Positions 42,819 to 52,289 of a DNA stretch of 64,000 bases are shown here, piece after piece. A program made the translations under genes and the position numbers. Origin of the DNA: Streptomyces sp. HNM0575 (GTDB lineage Bacteria; Actinomycetota; Actinomycetes; Streptomycetales; Streptomycetaceae). The notes beneath the pieces were generated by a model. That model worked only from the letters and a program-made list of their open reading frames with translations. It was not told where the DNA came from and did no database searches. Position 1 is the stretch's first letter; each line of letters opens with the position of its first letter. The DNA lies in contig NZ_JAASAG010000011.1 of NCBI RefSeq assembly GCF_012726265.1, positions 186,001 to 250,000 on the forward strand, in the 5' to 3' direction.

Positions 42819-43377
42819 CACGGCTCCAGAGGTCGAGTTCGGTGTCGACGGGCCCGGTCGACTCCCTTGCGGGAAGGGGGTCTTCGGGTTTCTCCGGAAG
42901 CTACCTGCCCGTAGTCCGGGGGTCACTGCTTGCACGGTGTGACACCCGACTCTTTTCTAAGCGCTTGCTTTGGCCGCGTACGCGGCGGGGAGCGGCGGGA
43001 CGGGGCGGGCTCGGCCGAGGGCACGGCGCGGTGGGGTTCGGCGGCCGGGGCCGCCGGGGTCAGGCGCGGGGCGGGTCCGGCACCCGCTTTGCCGCGGCGG
43101 CGTATGCGGGTCCGGCGGGGACGTCCTGGCGGGTCAGGCGCGGACCGGGTGCCCGTCTCCGGTGCTCGCGCCTGGAGCGCGCCCGGGTTTCGGCGCTGAG
43201 CGGAGGGCGGGCCGCTTCCGCTCCGGGGCCGCTGGGCGGAGCCCGGGTCTCGGACGGGTGCCCGCCTCCGGTGCTCGCGCCCGGAGCGCGCCCGGGCTTC
43301 GGCGCTCACCGGGCGGGGCGAGTCCGCTCCGGAACCGCCGGGCGGAACCCGAGTATCGGCGCGGCCGCCCGCCAGGG
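42819..43377. other. Intergenic region with large repeats, no gene
   Basis: No gene is supported. AT-richer sequence at 42950-42975 may be the thiolase promoter. From about 43050 the DNA is repetitive: GGGTCAGGCGCGG recurs at 43058 and 43133, and a 109-bp-period repeat follows. Confidence 0.6.
43147..43359. repeat. Imperfect ~105-bp direct repeat, two tandem copies
   Basis: Copies at 43147-43253 and 43256-43359 share long blocks such as CTCCGGTGCTCGCGCC and GGAGCGCGCCCGGG in the same order. Divergence of roughly 10-15% and small gaps indicate an old duplication. Confidence 0.8.
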
Positions 43378-44406
43378 CTAGAGCGCCTGTTCCGGGGCGG
43401 CCTCGACCTCTTCCGCCGGCGGCAGCCGGCGCCGGCGGCGGTGCTTGAGCAGCGCCCAGGGCCCGCGGACGCCCGCGACCTCCGTGCCGCCCTCGGCGAC
43501 CGCCTCCGCGGCCGCCCGCGCCACCGGGAGGATGCTCTCGCGACGTGCCGCGTCGGGACGCTCGTCCTCCGTCGGCCACAGCCCGAGCGACGCGCACAGC
43601 GTCGGCAGGATCGCCATCGCCGCCGTCGCGTAACCCTCGGCCGAGGGATGGTAGTTGTCGGGGCCGAACAGCTCGCGCGGATGTGCGGCGAACTCCGGGC
43701 CGAGCAGGTCGCCGAGGGAGACCGTACGGGCGCCCTCCTCGACCACGGCGATCGTCTGCGCCGCGGCCAGCTGCCGGCTCAGCCGCCGCGCGACCCACCG
43801 CAGCGGCTGCCCGACGGGCTCGATGGAGCCCAGGTCCGGGCAGGTGCCGACGACCACTTCGCAGCCCGCGGTGCGCAGCCGCGCCACCGCGTCGGACAGG
43901 AGCCGCACGGCGCGGGAGGGCGGCATCCGGTGCGTGACGTCGTTGGCGCCGATTATGACGACGCACACGTCGGGCGCGAGGTCCAGGTCGTGCTCGCCCA
44001 GGAGCAGCGTGACCTGGCGCTCCAGGTCGTCGGACTGCGCGCCGGGCAGCGCCACGTTGCGCAGTTCCACGGGGCGTTCGGCGACGGCGGCGAGCGCCGA
44101 GGCGAGCAGCGCGCCCGGCGTCTGGCGGGGCAGGTGCACGCCCTGGCCGGCCGCGGTGGAGTCGCCGAGGAAGCCGAGCCGCACGGCGCGCCCTCGGTGC
44201 TGTCCCGCGAAGGCGGCGCCGTAGACGCCGTCGGCCTTGGGAGGTTCGTCCTCCGAGCCGCCGATCCTGCGCTTGGCGAGCTGGGCCTCGGTGAAAAGCA
44301 GTCCGACCGCGGCGCCGCCGAGCAGGCTGAGGCCACCGCCGCCGTAAGCGGCCGCGGTCGCGATCCGCCGTGCCACTCTTGCGCTCGCCGCCTTCGACAT
44401 CGGCAT
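43378..44406 (-). CDS. SGNH/GDSL hydrolase family protein
   Basis: This 342-residue protein is an SGNH-fold hydrolase, probably an esterase. An N-terminal hydrophobic stretch (about 18-37, AAAYGGGGLSLLGGAAVGLLF) suggests a membrane anchor or uncleaved signal. Block I is LGFLGDSTAAGQG with Ser83, block II includes the Gly of NVALPGAQSDDL, block III is IIGANDVTHR, and block V is DNYHPSAEGYATAA with the catalytic Asp and His. The first ATG (44406) is 12 bases from AGGAGG; a second lies at 44400. It is divergent from the cystathionine beta-synthase gene. Confidence 0.92.
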   Translation of the reverse strand: MPMSKAASARVARRIATAAAYGGGGLSLLGGAAVGLLFTEAQLAKRRIGGSEDEPPKADGVYGAAFAGQHRGRAVRLGFLGDSTAAGQGVHLPRQTPGALLASALAAVAERPVELRNVALPGAQSDDLERQVTLLLGEHDLDLAPDVCVVIIGANDVTHRMPPSRAVRLLSDAVARLRTAGCEVVVGTCPDLGSIEPVGQPLRWVARRLSRQLAAAQTIAVVEEGARTVSLGDLLGPEFAAHPRELFGPDNYHPSAEGYATAAMAILPTLCASLGLWPTEDERPDAARRESILPVARAAAEAVAEGGTEVAGVRGPWALLKHRRRRRLPPAEEVEAAPEQAL

Positions 44407-44699
44407 GTGTCTGGTCCGCCTCCTGCTGGTGGTTCGTGGGTGTGCTGCTGTACCGGGTGACGCGAGTGTCACCTGGGACGACACCGCGGGGAGTGCATGA
44501 AAAGGCACTCTGGTTGGGTAGTCGGTGTGAGCGCTGGGTGCGCGTCCTGTGACGTGCGGGCCGAGCGCCCTTAACACTGTGTTGCCCCGTGGGGACCGCT
44601 CTGCAACCTTCGCAACGGGCCTCCGGTGTGCGCGTGTTGCGCAATATCGTGACGGTAAGGGCACGCAACGACGCTGCCCACGGACGCGCGGAGACCACG

Positions 44700-46106
44700 T
44701 TGCAGTATCACGAGTCCATGATCGACCTTGTCGGCAACACCCCGCTGATCAAGCTGAACAGTGTTACGGAGGGTATCCGTGCCACGGTTCTCGCGAAGGT
44801 CGAATATTTCAACCCCGGCGGCTCCGTCAAGGACCGGATCGCGCTGCGGATGATCGAGGCGGCTGAGGCGTCCGGCGAACTCCGCCCGGGCGGCACCATC
44901 GTCGAGCCCACCTCCGGCAACACCGGTGTCGGGCTCGCCATCGTCGCCCAGCAGAAGGGCTATCGCTGCCTGTTCGTCTGCCCGGACAAGGTGTCGACGG
45001 ACAAGATCAATGTGCTGCGCGCATACGGCGCCGAGGTCGTGGTCTGCCCCACGGCCGTCGATCCCGAGCACCCCGACTCGTACTACAACGTCTCGGACCG
45101 GCTCGTGCGCGATACTCCCGGCGCCTGGAAGCCCGACCAGTACAGCAACCCCGACAATCCGCGCTCGCACTACGAGTCGACCGGACCCGAGCTGTGGGAG
45201 CAGACCGACGGGCGGATCACGCACTTCGTCGCGGGCATCGGCACGGGCGGCACCATCTCCGGAACGGGCCGCTATCTCAAGGAGATCAGCGACGGGCGGG
45301 TGCGCATCGTCGGCGCCGACCCGGAGGGCTCCGTCTACAGCGGCGGGTCCGGGCGCCCGTATCTGGTGGAGGGCGTCGGCGAGGACTTCTGGCCGGAGGC
45401 CTACGACCGCGGCGTAGCCGACGAGATCGTCGCCGTCTCCGACAAGGACTCCTTCCAGATGACGCGCCGTCTGGCCAAGGAGGAGGGCCTGCTGGTGGGC
45501 GGCTCGTGCGGAATGGCCGTGGTCGGTGCGCTGGAGGTCGCGCGCAGGCTCGGCCAGGACGAGGACGCCGAGGACGCGGTGATCGTCGTGCTGCTGCCGG
45601 ACGGCGGCCGCGGCTACCTCAGCAAGATCTTCAACGACGAGTGGATGAACGACTACGGCTTCCTGGAGGAGGGCGAGGCCACGGCCGTACGCGTCGGAGA
45701 CGTACTGCGGCACAAGGAGGGCCCCATGCCCTCCCTCGTGCACATGCACCCCGAGGAGACGGTCGGCGAGGCGATCGAGGTCCTGCGCGAGTACGGCGTC
45801 TCGCAGATGCCGGTGGTCAAGCCCGGCGCGGGACATCCGGACGTGATGGCCGCGGAGGTCGTCGGGTCCGTCGTCGAACGGGAGCTGCTGGACGCGCTGT
45901 TCGCGCAGCGGGCCTCGCTCGGCGACCGCCTGGAGAAGCACATGAGCGATCCGCTGCCGCACGTCGGGTCGGGTGAGTCCGTGGGCGATCTGATGCCGGT
46001 GCTCGAACGGGCCGACGCGGCCGTGGTGCTGGCGGAGGGCAAGCCGGTCGGGGTCGTCAGCAGGCAGGACCTGCTGGCGTATCTGGCGAGCGGCACGAAG
46101 AAGTAG
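44700..46106 (+). CDS. Cystathionine beta-synthase (PLP enzyme with CBS domains)
   Basis: This 468-residue protein condenses serine or O-activated serine with homocysteine (or sulfide). The fold-type II PLP domain occupies about 1-325, with the PLP Lys44 in NPGGSVKDR, the substrate loop PTSGNTGVG and the phosphate loop GIGTGGTISG. A C-terminal pair of CBS domains (about 340-465) may sense adenosyl ligands. Start TTG 44700 is preferred because GGAG lies seven bases upstream; ATG 44718 would cut the conserved QYHESMIDL. It could act in reverse transsulfuration. Confidence 0.93.
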   Translation: MQYHESMIDLVGNTPLIKLNSVTEGIRATVLAKVEYFNPGGSVKDRIALRMIEAAEASGELRPGGTIVEPTSGNTGVGLAIVAQQKGYRCLFVCPDKVSTDKINVLRAYGAEVVVCPTAVDPEHPDSYYNVSDRLVRDTPGAWKPDQYSNPDNPRSHYESTGPELWEQTDGRITHFVAGIGTGGTISGTGRYLKEISDGRVRIVGADPEGSVYSGGSGRPYLVEGVGEDFWPEAYDRGVADEIVAVSDKDSFQMTRRLAKEEGLLVGGSCGMAVVGALEVARRLGQDEDAEDAVIVVLLPDGGRGYLSKIFNDEWMNDYGFLEEGEATAVRVGDVLRHKEGPMPSLVHMHPEETVGEAIEVLREYGVSQMPVVKPGAGHPDVMAAEVVGSVVERELLDALFAQRASLGDRLEKHMSDPLPHVGSGESVGDLMPVLERADAAVVLAEGKPVGVVSRQDLLAYLASGTKK

Positions 46107-46443
46107 CGCCGCAGTCCCCGGCGGCGGGCCGGGCCAGCGGAGTTGGGAGGCGCCGGGTGAGCGGTCGCGGCGAAGTGTCAGGCAAGCGTCACGGGCGCGA
46201 AACGTGCGGTTGACACGCGTATCCCAGAGTGGATCGTGATGGCGACGGGGAACTCCGGAGCGGCTCCCGGATCCGTGTACGCCAGGACGCGACCGGTGGT
46301 GACCGGCGTGTATCCCCGCGGGGGGCTGCCGTTCGTCCCGCCCCGGTGTTCGCACCGGGGTTGCGGCGGCCCCCCGCCACCTCCGCACCCCCGTGCATCC
46401 CCCGTGTGCTCCCGCGGTCCCGGCTCCCCCGCCGGGTCGTGCG
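46107..46443. other. Intergenic region, no confident gene
   Basis: A perfect TTGACA occurs at 46210-46215 on the plus strand but nothing recognisable lies downstream of it. A minus-strand frame through this region has no start signal and no family features. Confidence 0.5.
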
Positions 46444-46887
46444 CTAGCCCCAGTCGCCGGAGGACTTGCGGCCGTCGTCCCTGCCGCGCCCGAAGGGCAG
46501 CCGGAAGCCGTTCGCCTGCACGGCGTTGACGCCGACGACGCCGGCCCAGCACACCAGCAGCCCCGGCAGTCCCGTGTTGACGGCGGCGATGGCCGACAGC
46601 GGCACGGCGAGCACCAGCGAGGCGACCGCCAGCAGCCGTGGACCCATGCCCTCCGGATACGCGGGCGAGGCGCCGCCCGCGGACGCCCGTGCGCCGCCGC
46701 GTGCGATCAGCATCTGCTGCTCCGCGGCCTGGCGGCGCAGCCGGTTGTCCACGACGGTCTCCAGGCGCTTGTCGAACTTCTCCAGGAACGAGGAGATCAA
46801 CTCCTCGTCGTACTCCTGGCCGAGCTCTCTGCGGGTCTGGAGCGTGGCGTCGAGTTCTCGCCTCAGCTCGGGATCGCGGGCGTCCAT
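46444..46887 (-). CDS. Hypothetical membrane protein
   Basis: This 147-residue protein has a helical N-terminal half (LDATLQTRRELGQEYDEELISSFLEKFDKRLETVVDNRL) and a hydrophobic hairpin of two helices (about 85-125). It ends in a basic tail. No named family is assigned. ATG 46887 is ten bases from the NCS1 permease stop, so co-transcription is likely. The ribosome binding site is weak. Confidence 0.8.
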   Translation of the reverse strand: MDARDPELRRELDATLQTRRELGQEYDEELISSFLEKFDKRLETVVDNRLRRQAAEQQMLIARGGARASAGGASPAYPEGMGPRLLAVASLVLAVPLSAIAAVNTGLPGLLVCWAGVVGVNAVQANGFRLPFGRGRDDGRKSSGDWG

Positions 46888-46897
46888 GTGCGGGACA

Positions 46898-48448
46898 TTA
46901 CGCGTGCGGGCCGCCCCCGGCAGTGGTGCTAGCACCCGTATCGGCGGGCGGCTGCGCCCCACCTACGCCGCCCTCCGGCGGCTCCTCCGCCCGCAGCGCA
47001 CCGGCGGACGGAGCGGGACCGAGGATCGTACGGTCCGGGATGTGGGCGGTGTCGTGCCGCGCGAGCAGCCAGTAGGCGACGGCGGGCACGGCCAGTCCCA
47101 CGATCCAGGAGACGTCGGCGCCGCCGAGCGGCGCGACGAGCGGCCCGGTGTAGAAGTGCGTTGCCAGGAAGGGGAACTGGGCGAGCAGCCCGGCCCCGTA
47201 CACGGCGAGGGCGCGCCACCGCCAGGCACCGTAGCGCCCGTCCGGATCGCTGAACGCGGGCAGGTCGTACCGCTCCTTGGCGATCAGGTAGTAGTCGACG
47301 AGGTTGATCGCGGACCAGGGCGTGAAGGCGGTCAGCAGGAAGAGCAGGAAGTCCTTGAACGAGGTGAGGAAGCCGTCCTTGCCGAGCAGCGCCAGCGCCG
47401 TGCCGGCCGCCATGATCCCGCCGATGTACGCGGCGCGGGCGCGCTGTGAGAGCACGGCCTGACCGCGGAAGCCGCTGACGCTGGTGACGAGCGACATGAA
47501 ACCGCCGTACGTGTTCAGCACGTTGATGGTCAGCTTGCCCAGCGCGACGACGAAGTAGAGGGCGGAGGCGACGAGTCCGGCGCCGCCGAGGCCCACGACG
47601 TACTCGACTTCGTGACCGGTGAAGCGCCCGCCCGCGGCGGCCGCGGCGAGCGCCCCGAAGGTCATCGACCACTGCGAGCCGATCCCGGTCCCGGCGAGCG
47701 TCCACCAGAAGGTGGCGCGTGCCGAGGCCGAACGCGGCAGGTAGCGCGAGTAGTCGGCGACGTACGGGCCGTACGCCAGCTGCCAGGAGGCCGCCAGCGC
47801 GACCGCCAGCAGGAAGACGGGCAGCTCGAAGGCGCGGTCGGCGAGCAGGGTGCCGAGGTCGGCGCGCTGCATCAGCCGCGCACCGAGATAGATGAAGGCG
47901 AGCGCGCATATCAGCGACGCGAGACGGCCGAGGGTGTGGATCAGCCGGTAGCCGACGGCGGCGGCGACACCGGTGGCCAGCGCGAAGATCACGATGCCGG
48001 GGGTCTCGCCCAGCCCCGTCAGCTCCCCGGTCGCCTGACCCGCGAGCACGCTGCCGCTCGCGAAGAAGCCGACGTACATCACGATGACCAGCGCCAGCGG
48101 CACGATCGCACCCCGTACCCCGAACTGCGCCCGGGACGAGATCATTTGGGGCAGGCCAAGCCGCGGGCCCTGAGCGGAGTGGAGCGCCATCACGGCTCCG
48201 CCGAGCACGTTGCCGAGTGCGAGGCCGATGACGGCCCAGAACGCCCCCGCCCCGAACACGACCGCGAGTGCGCCCGTGATCACGGCGGTGATCTGGAGGT
48301 TGGCGCCGAGCCACAGCGTGAACTGGCTGAACGCGCTGCCGTGCCGCTCGCCGTCCGGTACGACGTCGATGGAGCGGCGCTCCACCAGGGAGCCCGCGCG
48401 GGATGTGGCCATCGTGCTCGCCCTGCCCTTCCGGTCCGTGACCGTCAT
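46898..48448 (-). CDS. NCS1-family purine/cytosine permease
   Basis: This 516-residue, 12-helix symporter belongs to nucleobase:cation symporter-1, whose members take up cytosine, purines, allantoin, hydantoin or related heterocycles. Recognisable parts are FTLWLGANLQITAVITGAL (helix 1), MISSRAQFGVRGAIVP and DYSRYLP. The FTPWSAINLVDYYLI segment follows. Its ATG overlaps the stop of the binding-protein gene by four bases (ATGA), placing it last in the ABC-transporter operon. A heterocycle permease beside a quaternary-amine-type ABC importer resembles hut loci of pseudomonads, supporting histidine or urocanate uptake as an inference. Confidence 0.92.
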   Translation of the reverse strand: MTVTDRKGRASTMATSRAGSLVERRSIDVVPDGERHGSAFSQFTLWLGANLQITAVITGALAVVFGAGAFWAVIGLALGNVLGGAVMALHSAQGPRLGLPQMISSRAQFGVRGAIVPLALVIVMYVGFFASGSVLAGQATGELTGLGETPGIVIFALATGVAAAVGYRLIHTLGRLASLICALAFIYLGARLMQRADLGTLLADRAFELPVFLLAVALAASWQLAYGPYVADYSRYLPRSASARATFWWTLAGTGIGSQWSMTFGALAAAAAGGRFTGHEVEYVVGLGGAGLVASALYFVVALGKLTINVLNTYGGFMSLVTSVSGFRGQAVLSQRARAAYIGGIMAAGTALALLGKDGFLTSFKDFLLFLLTAFTPWSAINLVDYYLIAKERYDLPAFSDPDGRYGAWRWRALAVYGAGLLAQFPFLATHFYTGPLVAPLGGADVSWIVGLAVPAVAYWLLARHDTAHIPDRTILGPAPSAGALRAEEPPEGGVGGAQPPADTGASTTAGGGPHA

Positions 48449-49398
48449 TTCCCGTTGAGGTGGTGTTCGGCGGCCCAGTCCGCGGCGACGTCGTCGGGGT
48501 CCTTGCGCTCGACGTCGACGAGCCTGTTGAGCCTGCTCAGTTCGCCGGTCGTCAGCACGGCACCGAGGCGTGCCAGGGCCTTGCGCACGGGAGCGTCGGC
48601 CACTGCGCCGCGCACCACGGGGACGATGTGCTGCGCGGGCACCATGTGCTCGGGGTCGCTCAGCACGACCCAGTCGTTCCTGCCGATGTCGGCGTCGGTG
48701 CTGAAGAGGTTGGCGATGTCGACGTCGCCCTTCTTGAGGGCTCCCTTGACCAGCGGGCCCGAGGCGTCGAGCGCCTTGAACTCCTTGAAGGTGACGTCGT
48801 AGCGCTCACGGAAGCCGACGAGACCGACCACCCTCGTCTTGTCCTCGGCCGGACCGCCGAAGACCAGCTTGCCGTCGGTCTTCCGCAGGTCCGCGTAGCT
48901 CTTGAGGCCGTGCTCGCGCGCGGTGCCGGGGGTGACGACGAAGACGTCCTTGTCCTCGGCCGCGGCGTACGGCAGTACCTCGAGCGATGCGGGGAGCCGG
49001 GCCGCCAGGGCGTTCTGAAGCGCGCCGGCCTCGGTCTCCTCGGCCTTCTTGTCGAAGTGGAGCAGCAGGTTTCCCTGGTATTCGGGGAGCAGGTCGATGT
49101 CTCCGCCTTCCAGGGCGGGGACGACGACCTCGCGGGAGCCGAGGCTGGGCTTCACGGTCGCCTTCACGCCGCTTCCGCGCAGGGCCTCCGCGTAGAGGTA
49201 TCCGAGTATCTGGTTCTCCGTGAAGTTGGCGGTGCCGACCACGAGTCCGGCTCCGCTGTCGGCGGCTCCGGAGCCGTCCGTGCGTTCGCCCTTGAGCGAG
49301 GTGATGCCGCTGGAACAGGCCGCGAGGGCGGGAGCGGCGGCCGCGGCGGCGAGCCCGCCGAGTACGGCCCGGCGGCGCGGGCTGGGAATGCTGGGCAT
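48445..49398 (-). CDS. ABC transporter substrate-binding lipoprotein, OpuAC/ProX type
   Basis: This 317-residue lipoprotein has an RRR-containing signal and lipobox ALAAC with Cys28. The mature part matches the glycine-betaine/quaternary-amine binding family: GLVVGTANFTENQILGYLYAEAL, the GSREVVVPALEGGDIDLLPEYQGNLL core and the AAAEDKDVFVVTPGTA hinge. Homologues bind betaine, choline or carnitine, but also histidine in HutX. It lies in an operon with two permeases and an ATPase upstream and overlaps the NCS1 permease. Confidence 0.94.
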   Translation of the reverse strand: MPSIPSPRRRAVLGGLAAAAAAPALAACSSGITSLKGERTDGSGAADSGAGLVVGTANFTENQILGYLYAEALRGSGVKATVKPSLGSREVVVPALEGGDIDLLPEYQGNLLLHFDKKAEETEAGALQNALAARLPASLEVLPYAAAEDKDVFVVTPGTAREHGLKSYADLRKTDGKLVFGGPAEDKTRVVGLVGFRERYDVTFKEFKALDASGPLVKGALKKGDVDIANLFSTDADIGRNDWVVLSDPEHMVPAQHIVPVVRGAVADAPVRKALARLGAVLTTGELSRLNRLVDVERKDPDDVAADWAAEHHLNGK

Positions 49399-49426
49399 GG
49401 CTTCTCCGTAGGGTCGTGCCGGGGAG

Positions 49427-50098
49427 TCAGCGTGCGTCGGCGGGCCGGTTGCGGAAGAGCGAGCGCTGGAGACCCGCCATCGCCAGGTCGAGCAGCACGG
49501 CGAGAAGGGCGACGAGGAGCGCGCCGCCCAGCACCTGGACGAGGTCGCGCTGTGCGAGCCCGTCGAAGATGTAGCGGCCGAGTCCGCCGAAGCTCACGTA
49601 CGCGGCGATGGTCGCGGTGGAGACGACCTGGATCATGGCGAGCCGCAGCCCGGTCATCACCAGGGGCAGGGCGAGGGGGAGTTCGATGCGGAAGAGCACC
49701 TGGCCGCCCGTCATGCCGACGCCCCTCGCGGCGTCCGTGACGTCGGGGTCGACGGCCGTCATGCCCGCGTAGGTGTTGGTGACGATGACGGGGACCGCCA
49801 GGGCGACCAGCGCCACGTAGACGGGCCACATGCTCAGTCCGCCCGCCAGGAAGACCAGGGTCACCAGGCCGACGGTCGGCAGCGCCCGCCCGAAGCCCGC
49901 CAGGTTGATGGCGAGGAAGGCGAAGCGCCTCGTGTGCCCGATGAGCAGGCCGACCGGGAGGGCGAGCACGGCGCCGGCGAGGGTGGCCAGCAGGGAGTAC
50001 TCGAGGTGTTCGAGCAGCCGTACGCCGATGCCGCCGGGACCCTGCCACTGGGCCGGACTGGTCAGCCACCGCAGGAGGTCGGAGAGGAGCTGAAGCAT
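49427..50098 (-). CDS. ABC transporter permease, ProW/OpuB type (first of two)
   Basis: The 223-residue membrane protein has five to six helices and the BPD_transp_1 loop DAARGVGMTGGQVLFRIELPLALP, which contacts the ATPase. TATIAAYVSFGGLGRYIFDGLA is typical of the quaternary-amine family. The gap to the upstream permease gene is three bases. Confidence 0.93.
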   Translation of the reverse strand: MLQLLSDLLRWLTSPAQWQGPGGIGVRLLEHLEYSLLATLAGAVLALPVGLLIGHTRRFAFLAINLAGFGRALPTVGLVTLVFLAGGLSMWPVYVALVALAVPVIVTNTYAGMTAVDPDVTDAARGVGMTGGQVLFRIELPLALPLVMTGLRLAMIQVVSTATIAAYVSFGGLGRYIFDGLAQRDLVQVLGGALLVALLAVLLDLAMAGLQRSLFRNRPADAR

Positions 50099-50101
50099 GG
50101 A

Positions 50102-50809
50102 TCAAGCCTCCTCGGGCGTCGTGCCGCCGGCCGTGACGGTCCGTTTCGTGCGGGCGGCGGCCGTGGCCGTACGGTGCCGGGTCCAGGGCGTGCACAGGTA
50201 CTGAACGGTGACGAGGAGGCCGTCCGCGAGCACCGCCAGCACCAGGGTCAGCACCACGCCCGCGATCACGGGCGTGGTGTAGCTGCGCTGGAAGCCGTCC
50301 GTGAAGAGCTGGCCGAGTCCGCCGTAGCCGATGTAACTCGCCACGCTCACAAGGGAGATGGTCATGACGGTGGCCACCCGCACCCCGGCCATGATCACCG
50401 GAAGGGCCAGCGGCAGCTCCACGGTGAGCAGCGTGCGCAGCGGCCGCGACCCCATGGCGACGGACGCCTCACGGGCGTGGGCGGGCACGCTGTCCAGGCC
50501 CTCGACGGTGTTACGGATCAGGACGACCAGGGTGTAGATGGTCAGGCCCGTGATCGCGGTGCTGCGCGTGAGGCCCGTGACGGGGAGCAGCAGCACGAAG
50601 AAGGCCAGGGAGGGGATGGTGAACAGGACGTTGGACGCGCCGAGGATCAGCCCCCGCAGCACGCGCACCCGGTGTGCGACGACCGCCAGCGGCAGGGCGA
50701 TCACCAGGCCGAACAGCACCGCGGGCACGGCTATGGAGAGGTGGTCGAGGGTGAGCGCCGTCATGTCGCCGATGTGATCGGGGAACCAGCCCCAGTCGAC
50801 GGCCGTCAC
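50102..50809 (-). CDS. ABC transporter permease, ProW/OpuB type (second of two)
   Basis: The 235-residue protein is homologous to its neighbour, with loop HAREASVAMGSRPLRTLLTVELPLALP and the VASYIGYGGLGQLFTDGF motif. Two different permeases indicate a heterodimeric channel as in OpuB/OpuC. The ATG overlaps the ATPase stop by four bases. Confidence 0.93.
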   Translation of the reverse strand: MTAVDWGWFPDHIGDMTALTLDHLSIAVPAVLFGLVIALPLAVVAHRVRVLRGLILGASNVLFTIPSLAFFVLLLPVTGLTRSTAITGLTIYTLVVLIRNTVEGLDSVPAHAREASVAMGSRPLRTLLTVELPLALPVIMAGVRVATVMTISLVSVASYIGYGGLGQLFTDGFQRSYTTPVIAGVVLTLVLAVLADGLLVTVQYLCTPWTRHRTATAAARTKRTVTAGGTTPEEA

Positions 50810-52128
50810 GAGGCGGCCTCGGCCTCGGTCGTACGGACGTCTCCGCCGCCGGTGCCGCCGGTGCCGCCGGTGCCGGTGCCGGTGCCGGTGCCGTCTTCGG
50901 GCCCGTCGGCCCCGCCGGTGCCTGCCGTACGTGCCGTCGCCGCCGCGGCGTGGTGCGCGGCGGCACGCTCGTGCAGCGCGGCGCGGCCCGTGACTCCCGA
51001 GAGCATGCCGTCGCCGTCCACGCGGGCGACCGCCCTCGCCGGCGAGATGACGGACTCGTCGAGCGCGGCGAGCAGCGAGTCCCCGTCGCCCAGCGGCCGC
51101 AGGGGCAGCAGTTCGGCGTCGCCCGCGGTGCCGTCCGGGGGGAGGCTCCCGGCGTCGAGCCAGCCGACCGGCCTGCCGTCGGCGGCGACCGCCACCCGCC
51201 AGTCCCCTTCACCGGAAGGGCCGGGGGCACCGGAAGGGCCGGGGGCACCGGAAGCACCGGGGACGCCGGAAGCACCGGCAGAGCGGGAAGCGCCGTCGCC
51301 GTCCGAACGGAGGCCGGAGACCGGCTCGTCGGTCCGTACCGGCGTGACGGGCTCATGTGGCACGTCCGCCTCGCCGAGCGTGGTGAGCGAGAGCAGCTTC
51401 AGCCCGCGCTCGGCGCCCAGGAACCCGGCGACGAAGTCGTCCGCGGGCCGGGTCAGCAGCTGCGCGGGTGGCGCGCACTGCACGAGACGGCCGCCGGTGC
51501 GGAAGACGGCTATGCGGTCGCCGAGCCGTACGGCCTCGTCGATGTCGTGGGTGACGAAGACGACGGTCTTGCGCAAGTCCCGTTGCAGCCGCAGGAGTTC
51601 GTCCTGGAGCTGGGTCCGTACGACCGGGTCGACGGCGCCGAACGGCTCGTCCATCAGCAGCACCGGCGGGTCGGCCGCGAGCGCCCGTGCCACGCCGACG
51701 CGCTGCTGCTGGCCGCCGGAGAGCTGATGCGGGTAGCGGCCGCCGGAGTCCGCGTCCAGGCCGACGCGCTCCAGGAGTTCGGCGGCCCGGCTGCGTGCCT
51801 TGCGCCGTCCCCAGCCGAGCAGCAGCGGGACGGTCGCGACGTTGTCGAGGACGGTCCGGTGCGGGAAGAGCCCGGACTGCTGGATCACGTAGCCGATGCT
51901 CCTGCGCAGTTCGGCGGCGTCCGATTCGCGCACGTCGCGTCCGGCGACCCTGACCGTGCCCGCGCTGGGGTCGACCATCCTGTTGATCATGCGCAGGGTC
52001 GTGGTCTTGCCGCAGCCGGACGAGCCGACCAGGACGGTGACTTCGCCCTCCGGGAGTTCGAGTGTGAGGTCGTCGACGGCGGTGGTGCCGTTCGGGTAGT
52101 GCTTGCTGACTGCGTCGAAGCTGATCAT
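50806..52128 (-). CDS. ABC transporter ATP-binding protein, ProV/OpuCA type with CBS region
   Basis: The 440-residue ATPase energises the importer. Walker A is GSSGCGKTT (35-43), followed by the Q-loop YVIQQSGLFPHRTV, the signature LSGGQQQRV and Walker B VLLMDEPFGAVDP. The C-terminal part contains a CBS-like pair (about 310-410), which in OpuA-type ATPases senses ionic strength or nucleotides. A Gly/Thr run of tandem codons is near the end. ATG 52128 (MISFDAVSKHYPNG) follows AAGGGACTCCGG. The frame extends to 52191, but that part overlaps the likely promoter and operator. Confidence 0.93.
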   Translation of the reverse strand: MISFDAVSKHYPNGTTAVDDLTLELPEGEVTVLVGSSGCGKTTTLRMINRMVDPSAGTVRVAGRDVRESDAAELRRSIGYVIQQSGLFPHRTVLDNVATVPLLLGWGRRKARSRAAELLERVGLDADSGGRYPHQLSGGQQQRVGVARALAADPPVLLMDEPFGAVDPVVRTQLQDELLRLQRDLRKTVVFVTHDIDEAVRLGDRIAVFRTGGRLVQCAPPAQLLTRPADDFVAGFLGAERGLKLLSLTTLGEADVPHEPVTPVRTDEPVSGLRSDGDGASRSAGASGVPGASGAPGPSGAPGPSGEGDWRVAVAADGRPVGWLDAGSLPPDGTAGDAELLPLRPLGDGDSLLAALDESVISPARAVARVDGDGMLSGVTGRAALHERAAAHHAAAATARTAGTGGADGPEDGTGTGTGTGGTGGTGGGDVRTTEAEAAS

Positions 52129-52144
52129 CCGGAGTCCCTTGCCC

Positions 52145-52187
52145 GACTGCATATAGTCATGCACAGTCGTTTGGGTGTGAATAGATG
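52145..52187. promoter_or_regulatory. Divergent operator region between ABC operon and lyase gene
   Basis: An inverted repeat spans 52145-52168: GACTGCAT on the left is the complement of ATGCACAGTC on the right apart from a two-base bulge. GTGTGAATAGATG follows at 52175-52187. The same 13-mer with one mismatch occurs in the hutU promoter at 61705-61717, suggesting a shared regulator. Confidence 0.5.
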
Positions 52188-52289
52188 TCAAGGGCCGGGC
52201 GTGAAATGCAGGTAACCATCGCCCGCCATACGGAATGAGAGCCGGCGGTGACCGTGCCGGAAGTCTCGGGTGGGAGGAGGTCGGGCCGG

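Noticed and set aside
46178..46552. Minus-strand frame in the gap after the cystathionine beta-synthase gene, with a protein-like C-terminal stretch
   Set aside because: It overlaps the hypothetical gene at 46444-46887, has a simple-sequence N-terminal half and no ribosome binding site.
46898..52128. Simple glycine-betaine osmoprotectant operon
   Set aside because: The family fits, but the fused NCS1 permease gene and the divergent lyase-like gene make a plain osmoprotectant role less likely. Kept open rather than asserted.
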